Assembly (NCBI RefSeq): GCF_009728935.1
Contig: NZ_CP034235.1
Location: forward strand, 652,501-716,500
DNA length: 64,000 nt
From: Paenibacillus psychroresistens
GTDB taxonomy: Bacteria > Bacillota > Bacilli > Paenibacillales > NBRC-103111
Direction: 5' to 3'
In this document: positions 24,840 through 33,743 of the stretch, in pieces
How the letters are laid out: each line of letters starts with the position of its first letter
Numbering within the stretch: position 1 is the first letter of the stretch
Made by a program: the position numbers and the translations under genes
The notes under the pieces: generated by a model
Told to the model about the DNA's origin: nothing
Databases searched by the model: none
Seen by the model: only the letters and a program-made list of their open reading frames with translations

Positions 24840-25811
24840 TTAATATAAGTGACAGGCAACCTGATGGCCTGGACCAACTTGCTTCAGCGTTGGTTTAATT
24901 TCGCTGCACTCGGGTTTTGCAAAGCGGCAGCGTGATTGAAAAGCACAGCCGGTAAATGAGTCGTTTGGGCGAGTGATCTCGCCTTCAAACGCCATTCGTT
25001 CCACGCGCTTGCGTGGGTCAGGTACTGGGATTGCAGCTATTAAATCTCGCGTATAGGGGTGGAGGGGAGATTGATACAAGCTGATTTTATCGGCTACTTC
25101 GACAAGCCCTCCTAAGTACATGACGCCAATGCGATCGCTAATATGCTTAACTACACTAAGATCATGCGCAATAAAAAGATAAGACATGTTATATTCCTGT
25201 TGGAGGTCCTGCATCAAATTTAACACCTGCGCTTGCACGGAAATATCTAATGCCGAAACGGGTTCATCTGCCAGAATCAGCTTCGGTTTTAATGCCAAAG
25301 CTCGTGCAATACCAATTCGCTGCCGTTGCCCTCCAGAAAACTCAAGGGGATATTGAAAGTACGCTTCTCCAGACAAGCCAACTCGCTGTAAAAGCTCCAT
25401 AGTTTGATCCTTAGTCTGTATTTTTGATTGGCCCGAATAGTTGCGGATTGGCTCAGAGATGATATCGCCGACCATCATCCGCGGATTGAGGGAAGCATTG
25501 GGATCTTGGAAAATCATTTGCATATCCTTGCGAATACTTCGCAGCTGAGAACCTTTAACCGCAGTAATATCCTGTTTCTGAAAAATAACAGCACCTGAGG
25601 TTGCATCAATTAACCGTAAAATCACACGTCCAGCTGTTGATTTACCACAGCCTGTTTCACCAACGAGCCCAAGGGTTTCTCCTTGTTTTACTGTAATTGA
25701 GAAATCATTAAGTGCCTTGATAGTGCCAACTTGTTTACGAAAAGCACCTACAAGCGGGTAAACCTTGCTCAGGTTCTTAACTTCAAGAAGTAAGTCATCC
25801 CGTTCTACCAT
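24840..25811 (-). CDS. Peptide ABC transporter ATPase, OppF type
   Basis: A 323-residue ATPase with Walker A 'GETGCGKS', signature 'FSGGQRQR', Walker B 'LILADEPVSALD' and the C-terminal oligopeptide-transporter extension with four Cys near the end ('CAFQSRCRFAKPEC'), which binds an iron-sulfur cluster in some homologues. It starts 3 nt after the OppD-type stop. Confidence 0.93.
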   Translation of the reverse strand: MVERDDLLLEVKNLSKVYPLVGAFRKQVGTIKALNDFSITVKQGETLGLVGETGCGKSTAGRVILRLIDATSGAVIFQKQDITAVKGSQLRSIRKDMQMIFQDPNASLNPRMMVGDIISEPIRNYSGQSKIQTKDQTMELLQRVGLSGEAYFQYPLEFSGGQRQRIGIARALALKPKLILADEPVSALDISVQAQVLNLMQDLQQEYNMSYLFIAHDLSVVKHISDRIGVMYLGGLVEVADKISLYQSPLHPYTRDLIAAIPVPDPRKRVERMAFEGEITRPNDSFTGCAFQSRCRFAKPECSEIKPTLKQVGPGHQVACHLY

Positions 25812-25814
25812 AAA

Positions 25815-26828
25815 TCACCCATTTCTAAGGTTTGCGGGATCGCTGTCGGGATACTGCAAACAGCGTACATAGTGGTTGGCTCCAGAATCCGCTAGCAACG
25901 GGTTCTCTATATAGCATTTTTCCATAACTACGGGGCATCGTTCGGCGAACCGACAGCCTTGTAGTGGCCTATTCATTAAAGCAGGAATGCTGCCTTGGAT
26001 TGCTTCGAATCGCTCACGCTCTTGATCAAGTTGTGGTATCAACTGCAACAACAGCTTTAAATAAGGATGTTTGGGGTCGTGAAAGATGACATCAACATCG
26101 CCTTGCTCCACAATTTGCCCTGCATACATAACGACCACATTATCGGCTATCTCAGCAACAACGCCTAAATCATGGGTAATAAGCAGGATTGCCATTGCAT
26201 GCTTCCGTTGAATAGCTTTAAAGAGCTCCAATATTTGGGCTTGCACGGATACATCTAAGGCTGTTGTTGGTTCATCGGCAATCAGAAGCTTGGGCTCGCA
26301 AGCAATTGCCATCGCGATAATAACTCGCTGCCGCATGCCACCGGATAGCTTATGGGGGTATTCATGAATCATTGATTCGGCTCGCGTTATGCCTACTTGC
26401 TTGAGTAAGTCTACTGCTCGTTTATGTGCTTCTTGCTTGGAGATAGATAAATGATTGAGCATAGCTTCTTCTATCTGAAAACCTATAGTTAAAATTGGAT
26501 TCAAGGCAGTCATTGGCTCTTGAAAAACCATTGCGATTTCTTTGCCGCGCAAGGCATTCATTTCTATATCTTTTAACTCGGCAAGGTTTTGTCCATTAAG
26601 CCATATTTCACCTTTGGTTCTTTTGCCGTTTTCCTGCGGGAGCAGGTTCATAATGGAAAGAGCGAGCACGCTTTTCCCGCTGCCGGATTCACCGACTACA
26701 CAGGTCACTTGACCCGGTTTAATTTGGAAAGAAATCTGATCAATCGCAGCATAATACTGTCCATTTTTGATAAATCCAGCTTGTAAATCTATTAATTCGA
26801 GCCTATTTTCACGCTCTTGTGCTAGCAT
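25815..26828 (-). CDS. Peptide ABC transporter ATPase, OppD type
   Basis: First gene of the operon, 337 residues. Walker A 'GESGSGKS', signature 'LSGGMRQR', Walker B '[12 protein letters not shown]', and the Cys-containing C-terminal region '[15 protein letters not shown]'. AGGTG precedes the ATG. The region upstream (26829-26961) holds the candidate operon promoter and a truncated copy of a three-way-junction repeat. Confidence 0.93.
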   Translation of the reverse strand: MLAQERENRLELIDLQAGFIKNGQYYAAIDQISFQIKPGQVTCVVGESGSGKSVLALSIMNLLPQENGKRTKGEIWLNGQNLAELKDIEMNALRGKEIAMVFQEPMTALNPILTIGFQIEEAMLNHLSISKQEAHKRAVDLLKQVGITRAESMIHEYPHKLSGGMRQRVIIAMAIACEPKLLIADEPTTALDVSVQAQILELFKAIQRKHAMAILLITHDLGVVAEIADNVVVMYAGQIVEQGDVDVIFHDPKHPYLKLLLQLIPQLDQERERFEAIQGSIPALMNRPLQGCRFAERCPVVMEKCYIENPLLADSGANHYVRCLQYPDSDPANLRNG

Positions 26829-26867
26829 CCAACACCTCGAAATCTCTAGTAAATCTGTAGTATATTT

Positions 26868-26905
26868 GGACCATCCTTAAAGGACGGCGTAGCCGATTAC
26901 CCTTG
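26868..26905 (-). repeat. Truncated copy of a GGCTACGCC three-way-junction repeat
   Basis: Read on the minus strand, CAAGGGTAATCGGCTACGCC followed by GTCCTTTAAGGATGG closely matches the element at 62131-62180, which has CAAGGATAAACGGCTACGCC. The right outer arm seems to be lost here. It lies in the 5' leader of the peptide transporter operon. Confidence 0.5.
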
Positions 26906-26932
26906 TATGATTCATAGTATAAACGATAGATT

Positions 26933-26961
26933 AAGATACAGAAACCTTTTATTGACGACAA
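26933..26961 (-). promoter_or_regulatory. Candidate promoter of the peptide ABC operon
   Basis: TTGTCG (26956-26961) and TATCTT (26933-26938) are 17 nt apart on the minus strand. It is the best spaced pair in the gap; the -10 match is moderate. Confidence 0.45.
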
Positions 26962-27041
26962 TCGCTAAATTACGCTAAAATAGCCTAACATCGGTGTCAT
27001 TTTTACTTAAAAAAGGACAAAAAAGGAAGGGAGGGTGGAGT

Positions 27042-27524
27042 ATGATCCTCAATGAACAAATAAAAGCTTCTGAGGTAGAATTAACGGGTCTGAATGGGGA
27101 AAGCTTGGGAATCGTTTCTAGAGCAGAAGCGCTGGCTTTAGCCAAGAAATATAAGGTTGATCTAGTGTGCACCTCCTTGATGGCCAGTCCACCACCGTGC
27201 AAGCTGATCGGTCGTGGGGCAGCCAGACAAAGCGAAGATCAAGCAAACAGTAAATCGCGAAAAGCTGAAACCATGAAGGTTAAAGAAATTCGACTCACAG
27301 CTAATATTGAGGCACATGATTATGAAACGAAGCTAAGGCAAGCAGAGAAGCTGCTAGCTTCGGGCTGTGCAATACAATTAGTGGTCAAGCTGCAGGGCAA
27401 AGATGGACCTAAAGCCAAAGAACTGCTTGAGCAAATGCTGAAAAGCCTTGCACCCAGTGGAACGAAGGCAACCGGAATACAGGTTAGCGGCAAGCAAGCT
27501 GCCGTGCAGGTTAATCCAAACTAG
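27042..27524 (+). CDS. IF-3-like protein (stand-alone translation initiation factor paralogue)
   Basis: A 160-residue IF-3-fold protein: N-terminal domain 'LNEQIKASEVELTGLNGESLGI ... EALALAKKYKVDLV' (shown in part) and C-terminal domain 'KVKEIRLTANIEAHDYETKLRQAEKLL'. True IF-3 (about 170-175 residues) is followed by rpmI and rplT; here neither is present and a membrane protein gene follows. 'SPPPCKLI' replaces the usual PPVCRIMDYGK and the basic linker is shorter. The start at 27042 has GGGAGGG upstream. It may modulate initiation, but no function is known to me. Confidence 0.82.
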   Translation: MILNEQIKASEVELTGLNGESLGIVSRAEALALAKKYKVDLVCTSLMASPPPCKLIGRGAARQSEDQANSKSRKAETMKVKEIRLTANIEAHDYETKLRQAEKLLASGCAIQLVVKLQGKDGPKAKELLEQMLKSLAPSGTKATGIQVSGKQAAVQVNPN

Positions 27525-27617
27525 AAGGGGATTAGAAAAAGTTAGTACTTATTATCGTGAAGCAATAAGCATATATTTAGAACAAGAAGAAACACACAAA
27601 CAAAGGAGATACAAATT

Positions 27618-28094
27618 ATGAGACCCAATTTTTATCGGAGAAGAAACACACCTGCGTATTCGTTTATGGCATGGGCTTCATTCGCTATTGCAATGGGATT
27701 TGAGTTTATCGGGATTTACAATTTGGATGAGATGCTTTCTGTAAAAGGTTATTATGCTGTTTCTGCCATTTTGATCGTGATTACATCGTTCTTGCTGCAA
27801 AAGGTCATTCGCGATAATGACGAAGATCATTTTCTAAGAGAAACAAATTATAGCCACCGAATGCGTAATACAGCTGCTTTTTCTTTTCTAGCTTGGGCGG
27901 GTTTCTTGTTAGGTGTTCTGTTCTATTATGTAGGTCTTTGGAATTTAGAACAGCCCTTATATGTAAAAGGTTATTACGCAATAGGGGGTATGTTTTTGAT
28001 TGTAACTTGTCTTGTTCTGCAAAAAACGATACGTGACAATGAAGAAGACAAACTGAACATTCAGGAAATCGAGAAAAATGAAGTCGCTTTGTAA
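27618..28094 (+). CDS. YiaA/YiaB-type membrane protein
   Basis: A 158-residue protein formed by two homologous halves, each with two transmembrane helices and ending in 'LQKVIRDNDED' or 'LQKTIRDNEED', the signature of YiaAB two-helix domains. Function is unknown in the family. AAAGGAG is 9 nt before the ATG. Confidence 0.85.
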   Translation: MRPNFYRRRNTPAYSFMAWASFAIAMGFEFIGIYNLDEMLSVKGYYAVSAILIVITSFLLQKVIRDNDEDHFLRETNYSHRMRNTAAFSFLAWAGFLLGVLFYYVGLWNLEQPLYVKGYYAIGGMFLIVTCLVLQKTIRDNEEDKLNIQEIEKNEVAL

Positions 28095-28177
28095 ATTTTT
28101 AATCTTGCATATGTAATGCTGACTTATCCATGGTATGATGTGAAATGTTGATTATTATGGATAAGGTGGAATTATAC

Positions 28178-29077
28178 GTGCAAAATAAGCTTTTTAATTA
28201 TATGGGACTTGTATTGGTGGCAGCGATTTGGGGGATGAACTTTGGCTTTTCCCGTATGGAAATGGCGAATTTCGATCCTAGATTGTTTGCTTTTTTACGT
28301 TTTGGGCTTGCGGTACCCTTCTTTTTTATCTTGCTTCGTTTGAAAGAAGGAAGTGTAGGTATTCCGTTTAAGGTAGCTCTGCAGCTAATGTTTATTGGTT
28401 TTTTTGGGATAACGGTTTTGGAAAATCTTACGATGTATGCGATCAAATATACCTCACTTGCGAATGCTTCGTTATTGAATGTTGCTCCTTGGCCGATTTT
28501 TACAGCCTTGTTTGCCCCGTTTTTTACCAAAGAATCAATCTCGAGAAGAGTGATGGTTGGCGGTGGTGTTGCGATGGTTGGTGTTTGTTTAATTATTCTC
28601 ACAGGTGGAGAGGGCTTGGATATGTCCTCGGGTCATATGGTAGGCAACCTCCTCGCATTATCGGCTAGCATAATTGGAGCTTTATACAACCTAAGCTGTA
28701 TGCGTTTAATGAGACAATATTCCGCTTTGCGTATTAGCACTTGGTTTATTGCTTTTGGAGCCTTGTTTATGTTTCCTCTAACGCTAAGCTCATGGGGGAA
28801 AGTAGCCTGGTCCGGATTGGATGCGTCTGATTATTTGGTTTTGGGGTATAACGTTATATTTGCTACGGTAGTTGCCTTTATCATTTGGAATGCCTGTATG
28901 CATCATGTGGGAGCAGCTAGATCAAATTTTTTCCGGTATGTGGTGCCAGCCGCAGCCGTTGCAGCAGGATATATGATGTTTGGGGAAGCTATTACTTTGT
29001 GGCAAATTGCCGGTGCATTATTCATGGCTGCTGGCTTGATTTGGATTAGTATGGAACGGAAGTTAACTGTTCAATAG
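28178..29077 (+). CDS. EamA/DMT-family permease
   Basis: A 299-residue transporter with ten hydrophobic helices in two EamA repeats ('AAIWGMNFGFSRMEM' and 'LLALSASIIGALYNLSCMRLM' regions). Such proteins export or import metabolites, often amino acids or nucleotide-related compounds; the substrate is not evident. The GTG at 28178 is chosen because AAGGTGG lies 8 nt upstream; ATGs at 28145 and 28157 have no such site. Confidence 0.88.
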   Translation: MQNKLFNYMGLVLVAAIWGMNFGFSRMEMANFDPRLFAFLRFGLAVPFFFILLRLKEGSVGIPFKVALQLMFIGFFGITVLENLTMYAIKYTSLANASLLNVAPWPIFTALFAPFFTKESISRRVMVGGGVAMVGVCLIILTGGEGLDMSSGHMVGNLLALSASIIGALYNLSCMRLMRQYSALRISTWFIAFGALFMFPLTLSSWGKVAWSGLDASDYLVLGYNVIFATVVAFIIWNACMHHVGAARSNFFRYVVPAAAVAAGYMMFGEAITLWQIAGALFMAAGLIWISMERKLTVQ

Positions 29078-29114
29078 TGGCAAGGATTTCATCGTGATCG
29101 ACTATCGATAAACA

Positions 29115-29155
29115 TAAAAAAGCTGACTCCTAAGGGCCTAAGGGGTCAGCTTTTT
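29115..29155. terminator. Bidirectional terminator
   Basis: AAAAAGCTGACTCCT pairs with AGGGGTCAGCTTTTT across a GC-rich loop between the convergent DMT and GH38 genes. Confidence 0.9.
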
Positions 29156-29178
29156 ACAGGTTCCTACTTTAGTTTTGA

Positions 29179-32100
29179 TTAAAGATAGATTTTTAAGCTA
29201 ATGATTTCATAGGGATGTACATTTAGTTCTACTAATGTACCTTCCTTAACTGATTTATGTGTGAGCTGATATATGGGTTGCTCTAACAAATTTACCAGCC
29301 AGATCGACTGAATCATTCCATTCCATTGCAGGAGCAGAGGTCCAGCTTGATTATTAATCTCATAAAATCGAAGAACAACGTAATAGTCATCATCTGTTGG
29401 ACTGCTTTTGCAGGCTGAGGCTATAATATGCTTGCTCTCGACAAGCTGCGCATCCTTGTTATCCAAGAGTTGGAATAAGGACCATTCGGGATTACTAGGC
29501 CATTTACTCGAATCCGTTACCAATGAAGCATTAGTGGAAGGGGTTAATTGGGCTGTCATAGGCTGATTAAATTCCCAGGCGTATTGCGGTACAATTTCCT
29601 TATAATCCAAATGTGGAACTAGAGCATAAGAGAAAGTATGAATGCCTATATCCGGGACCGTATCCGGCTCAATAGAGCTTCGTATTAAAGATAGATTCAT
29701 TGTACTTCCTGCGGAGCTGTGCCCATATTTACAGTCATTTATTAAGCCAACCCCATAACCGCTGCCGGATTCTGATAAATCCATCCATTTTAGAGCAGGA
29801 ACCTCTTGATTGTTGGCGGTTCGCTCCAAGGAGCCAAATGGAATTTCATAGGTAGATGTAATAGGACCGATGAGATTAGGGTTAAAGGAAACACGCAGGA
29901 AGGGGGCATCCTCGCCAAGCTTTGCTTTTTCATTCCAACGTACTTCAGTAAGAAATTCAAGCTGAGCCTTATGGGAGGTGAGTCTAATTTCCTGTTGGAT
30001 TTCGGAATCTCTATACGTGTGTGTAATAATCACGGATGCTGAATTAGCATTAATCTGACCCCATTTGGATGTAGCGCCTCGTACCAATTGATGGATTTGG
30101 CTAATAGTACCAAGCTTCCATGCAGACATGGGGCGAGGTGTTTCGTATAAAACCTGAAACAAATTCATCAAGCCCTTTAAATTATTACCTTCCTCCCATA
30201 GCCCCGCGACCGTATGTGATAGCTCGCGGTCGACCCGGTGGTCGGTAAATCGCACAATAGTGCCAGATTCAGCATCAATTTCAACTGTAAACCATTCATT
30301 TTGCATGATGAAACGTTCTTCCGTTTGTGAGGTTGTGACTGATTTAAAGGGAGCTTCTATCTCATTTGATGAACTTGTTGCCTTTTTAAACAGCTTATAG
30401 CCCGTTGGTGGAATTTCTACAGCATAGAAACCTAATTCGTTTGCTCTGCGAATGATAGTGATTCTATGATTCTGATAATCCACATATTCATCACCCTCTT
30501 GGACAGTGTTGCCTGAGGTGTCATTGCCTATCTCCAGGGATACCCAACCTGTTCGTGTCCAGGATAGCGTATTAAAGGCGATTAGGTAAGGTTCCGTACT
30601 GAAGCTTTCAATTCCTGAGGCAATCTGCTGCATAGCTGAGGATTGAAGATGCTTTCCAGCTTCAAATGCCTGCCAGCCTGCAGGGATGGCTTCATCATAA
30701 GTGCTGTGAATCGAGCAGCCGCAAATTATGTCATGAAATTGATTAAGGCATTGTCTTCTCCAGGCAGTCTCTAGAGGGTGATCCTTGGAATATTGCCCTG
30801 TTTGGATAAGTGCCATGGTTTGAAGTGTTTCTCCAGCCGTCAAGGCGTATTCAGTTTGGCGATTGACTCTTTTGATATCGGCATGCGAGGTATAGCAGCC
30901 TTCAAATATAGTGTTTTTCTCACCATAAAAAACGGGAAGGGCTACTTCTTTGCGCACAAGGCTTTCAAAAAAATCGGTGCTTTTTGCAAAGCTGAATTGA
31001 GGGAGCAGTGGACTGAGATTTAATCGGGTGGCTTTCTCGACCTCCCAGAGGGTCATACCGCCGCCGTGATCTCCAAATCCGTAAACATACATGGATTCAG
31101 CGATACTATAGCGCTTGTGCATGGCCAACAGATCACCTATCATCCGCGAAGCCACTATAGGACCGTTATATTTAAGCGGGTCATTGTAAGAAAGTACTCG
31201 TGAACCATCGAGGCCTTCCCACCAGCATAAAGGTTCGCCTCCTCCTGGCCGGGAGTGATAATAATAATGGATGCCTGCTTGCTTCAATATTTGCGGCAGC
31301 GTTGCAATATGGCCAAAGGTATCAGGCTCCCAGCAAATACTTGGGCTGATTTCGAACTTTTCTTTAATGTAGCTATGAGCTTCCAGGAACTGGCGAACTA
31401 GCGTTTCGGTCTCAGCCATATTCAAATCGCCCTCTACCCAGGTTGCGGCCGTAATATCCCAATTTCCCGATTTGACTTTCTCGCAAATTCGTTTAAAAAG
31501 CTCAGGCTCCTCTAATTCAATTATCTGGTAATAAGCAGCCATACTTTGTGAGAATTTCACCTGAGGGTAATGCTCCATTATATGTAGAACAGAGTGGAAA
31601 TCTCGTTTAATTAAATCTTTGGTCTCCTCCATAGGCCATAACCAATTAATATCAATATGTGCATGGCCTACCATATGGATTTGAAATTGTTTAGCCTCCG
31701 ATTTGAAAAAAGGTGCCCATGTTTCGCGAATATGGGCAATGGAAGTTTTCAAAGCATGCCAGGTTCCTTCTGTAAGCGCTAATGAAACAAGCGTTAAACC
31801 TTCCATTAGCATCGCATCTAATGTGGAGGAAGAGCTCACGTATCCATGATCGATTAGAAAAAGGCTGAATGAGAGCTCTTCTGCAAATGCATCAAGCTGG
31901 AAAATCCATTCTTCCACTTCAGGAAAGCGGAATTTGCCTAGAGCAAATCCACCTAATCCGTCTCCTCCAGGAGTAATAATATCCATTTGATAGGATTCAC
32001 CACCCATAACACTCTCGGTTAATAAGATGGGAACCAGTTGCGTATCCGCCCAATAATTAACCTGGTATCGGGTTTCTCCATTCACTTTCACATGAGCCCC

Positions 32101-32376
32101 AACGGTTAGGACCAACAGCAACTCCAATTTAGAACCAATTACAGAGATTTGCTCTATCGTTTTGGGAACAACACAGTGCTTTTTAAATGAACATGAACCC
32201 AATGCTGTATCCCAAGTAGATGGAACCTTGAATTGGGGCTGCAGGCTGCCGTCTGGCGCTACCTTTTGCCAATGTTCAATATTTACTGCTTTTTCGAGAC
32301 AATCTCTTTTATTATGCAGCTGTTTAACTATGGATTCCAAAGAGGGTTTCAGGGTTCTCTCGTTAGTATCTTTCAC
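29179..32376 (-). CDS. GH38 alpha-mannosidase
   Basis: A 1065-residue cytoplasmic enzyme without signal peptide. The GH38 N-terminal catalytic domain spans roughly 230-500, with zinc ligands in H238-A-H-I-D242 and the nucleophile Asp352 in 'CWEPDTFGH'. The middle helical region and long C-terminal beta domains follow. It removes terminal alpha-mannose from glycans by a retaining mechanism (family knowledge). The start is a GTG at 32376 with AGGAG 9 nt upstream. It lies 24 nt after the stop of the GntR/LacI regulator and shares its transcript. Confidence 0.93.
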   Translation of the reverse strand: MKDTNERTLKPSLESIVKQLHNKRDCLEKAVNIEHWQKVAPDGSLQPQFKVPSTWDTALGSCSFKKHCVVPKTIEQISVIGSKLELLLVLTVGAHVKVNGETRYQVNYWADTQLVPILLTESVMGGESYQMDIITPGGDGLGGFALGKFRFPEVEEWIFQLDAFAEELSFSLFLIDHGYVSSSSTLDAMLMEGLTLVSLALTEGTWHALKTSIAHIRETWAPFFKSEAKQFQIHMVGHAHIDINWLWPMEETKDLIKRDFHSVLHIMEHYPQVKFSQSMAAYYQIIELEEPELFKRICEKVKSGNWDITAATWVEGDLNMAETETLVRQFLEAHSYIKEKFEISPSICWEPDTFGHIATLPQILKQAGIHYYYHSRPGGGEPLCWWEGLDGSRVLSYNDPLKYNGPIVASRMIGDLLAMHKRYSIAESMYVYGFGDHGGGMTLWEVEKATRLNLSPLLPQFSFAKSTDFFESLVRKEVALPVFYGEKNTIFEGCYTSHADIKRVNRQTEYALTAGETLQTMALIQTGQYSKDHPLETAWRRQCLNQFHDIICGCSIHSTYDEAIPAGWQAFEAGKHLQSSAMQQIASGIESFSTEPYLIAFNTLSWTRTGWVSLEIGNDTSGNTVQEGDEYVDYQNHRITIIRRANELGFYAVEIPPTGYKLFKKATSSSNEIEAPFKSVTTSQTEERFIMQNEWFTVEIDAESGTIVRFTDHRVDRELSHTVAGLWEEGNNLKGLMNLFQVLYETPRPMSAWKLGTISQIHQLVRGATSKWGQINANSASVIITHTYRDSEIQQEIRLTSHKAQLEFLTEVRWNEKAKLGEDAPFLRVSFNPNLIGPITSTYEIPFGSLERTANNQEVPALKWMDLSESGSGYGVGLINDCKYGHSSAGSTMNLSLIRSSIEPDTVPDIGIHTFSYALVPHLDYKEIVPQYAWEFNQPMTAQLTPSTNASLVTDSSKWPSNPEWSLFQLLDNKDAQLVESKHIIASACKSSPTDDDYYVVLRFYEINNQAGPLLLQWNGMIQSIWLVNLLEQPIYQLTHKSVKEGTLVELNVHPYEIISLKIYL

Positions 32377-32400
32377 AATTATACTTCTCCTCTTGCTATA

Positions 32401-33570
32401 TTAGAGTTGGGTTTGCAAATTAGATGCAACTGATTTTCGTTCAATCAATTTAGTGGACGTAATGATTTTCCGTCGTTCTTGTTTCGGATTATGCATAATA
32501 GATACCAGTAAACGAGCTGCTTCCTCGCCCATTTCTTTCTCCTTCTGGCTTACACAAGTCGGAGGGACTGCTGAAAGTGCTGCCAGTTCATAATTGTCGA
32601 AAAAAATGACAGATAGCTTCTCAGGTACGGATATGCCCATTTCTTTAGCTGCATCAATTACAGTAAGTCCCATAGCGGCATTAATTGCAAATATAGCAGT
32701 CATATCCGAATTTTGTTGTAGAAAGGACTGAATTTCTTCCTTGATAGAGGGTTCAGCGACACCATCCTTTAAAATGCTATTGACCGTTTCTGCATCAAAA
32801 TGAACTTGTCTAAGACGATGCTCTACAGGTATATTACATTCAGCCAACGCCTTTTCATAGCCAATAAGACGGTCCTCAATGCTAGTTGTTCCTTGATAGG
32901 CTGTTGAGACGAACCCAATTCGTGAGTGCCCGTGGGAAATTAAATGGGCTGTTGCGATTCGAGCCCCTTCTACATTGTCAGAACAAACACAATTTGTTTC
33001 TATGCCGCGTAAATAGCGATCTACTACAACTAACGGGAATTCATTCATTGTTAGGCGTAAGATTTCCTCATTATATGTCTCGCCATCAACGGGGAAGATA
33101 ATAATTCCTTTAACCCCCAGCTCTATCACTTCACGTAAAATTTGCTTTTCCTTCTCTTGTGAATCGTAGGTCTTGCAATAAATAAGGCGATAATCCAATC
33201 GGGTTAGCTCATTTTCGATTCCATTAAGCAGCTGAGCTGTAAAAGTATTCTCAAGACGAGGCATTAAATAAGCAACTAATTGCTTTTCTTTGTTGTCGGA
33301 TGTGGCGGGATCTGAATGAAAAATGATAGGTTCGCCGGCAGTATTTGTTGAGACGAATGAGCCCTTTCCCTGTACGCGATAAATAAGATTCTCATCAATA
33401 AGCTGGGACAAGGCATTTTTTACCGTAATCCGACTTACATCAAATTGTGCTGCAAACTCATTCTCAGATGGAAGCCGATCACCGGGCTTCCAAACCTTTT
33501 TATTGATTTTATCTAACACATATTCTCTGATTTGAGTATAAAGGGGTACACGAACAGTAGGTTTTGCCAT
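32401..33570 (-). CDS. GntR-HTH/LacI-type effector regulator of the mannoside locus
   Basis: A 389-residue regulator. Residues 5-75 are a GntR winged helix ('PGDRLPSENEFAAQFDVSRITVKNAL', shown in part) and residues 90-389 a LacI/RbsB-like sugar-binding domain, the AraR architecture. The ATG at 33570 follows GGGAGAGAG; upstream in-frame ATG 33624 lies inside an operator-like palindrome. It is divergent from a GH38 gene, and AGTTGTA-type sites flank both promoters. A sugar such as a mannose oligosaccharide probably relieves repression (inference). Confidence 0.93.
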   Translation of the reverse strand: MAKPTVRVPLYTQIREYVLDKINKKVWKPGDRLPSENEFAAQFDVSRITVKNALSQLIDENLIYRVQGKGSFVSTNTAGEPIIFHSDPATSDNKEKQLVAYLMPRLENTFTAQLLNGIENELTRLDYRLIYCKTYDSQEKEKQILREVIELGVKGIIIFPVDGETYNEEILRLTMNEFPLVVVDRYLRGIETNCVCSDNVEGARIATAHLISHGHSRIGFVSTAYQGTTSIEDRLIGYEKALAECNIPVEHRLRQVHFDAETVNSILKDGVAEPSIKEEIQSFLQQNSDMTAIFAINAAMGLTVIDAAKEMGISVPEKLSVIFFDNYELAALSAVPPTCVSQKEKEMGEEAARLLVSIMHNPKQERRKIITSTKLIERKSVASNLQTQL

Positions 33571-33594
33571 AGTATCTCTCTCCCATTTAATAAA

Positions 33595-33615
33595 TATATT
33601 ACAAATATATAACTT
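33595..33615 (-). promoter_or_regulatory. Operator-like site S1
   Basis: On the minus strand AAGTTATATATTTGTAATA matches sites S3 and S4 at most positions. It lies close upstream of the regulator start at 33570. Confidence 0.5.
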
Positions 33616-33623
33616 ATGAAACA

Positions 33624-33640
33624 AGTTGTACAGTACAACT
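33624..33640. promoter_or_regulatory. Operator-like palindrome S2
   Basis: AGTTGTACAGTACAACT is a perfect 17-nt palindrome resembling the AraR-type operator (ATTTGTACGTACAAAT). It lies in the 173-nt divergent region between the regulator and the GH38 gene. Confidence 0.7.
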
Positions 33641-33696
33641 TTGGCGATTTACAGCTGAAAATAAAAGTGGTATTATTCAATGCAAGCAAATGTTCA

Positions 33697-33719
33697 TGTT
33701 GTAAATATGTATTATAAAT
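33697..33719 (+). promoter_or_regulatory. Operator-like site S3 at the GH38 promoter
   Basis: TGTTGTAAATATGTATTATA plus AAT; 20 of 23 positions match site S4 upstream of the ABC receptor gene. Both include a TATAAAT that could be the -10 box. Confidence 0.6.
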
Positions 33720-33743
33720 TTAATTCGAAAGAAGTGACTAGAC

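Noticed and set aside
29179..32376. Assignment as a lysosomal-type secreted mannosidase
   Set aside because: No signal peptide and co-transcription with an intracellular regulator indicate a cytoplasmic GH38 enzyme.
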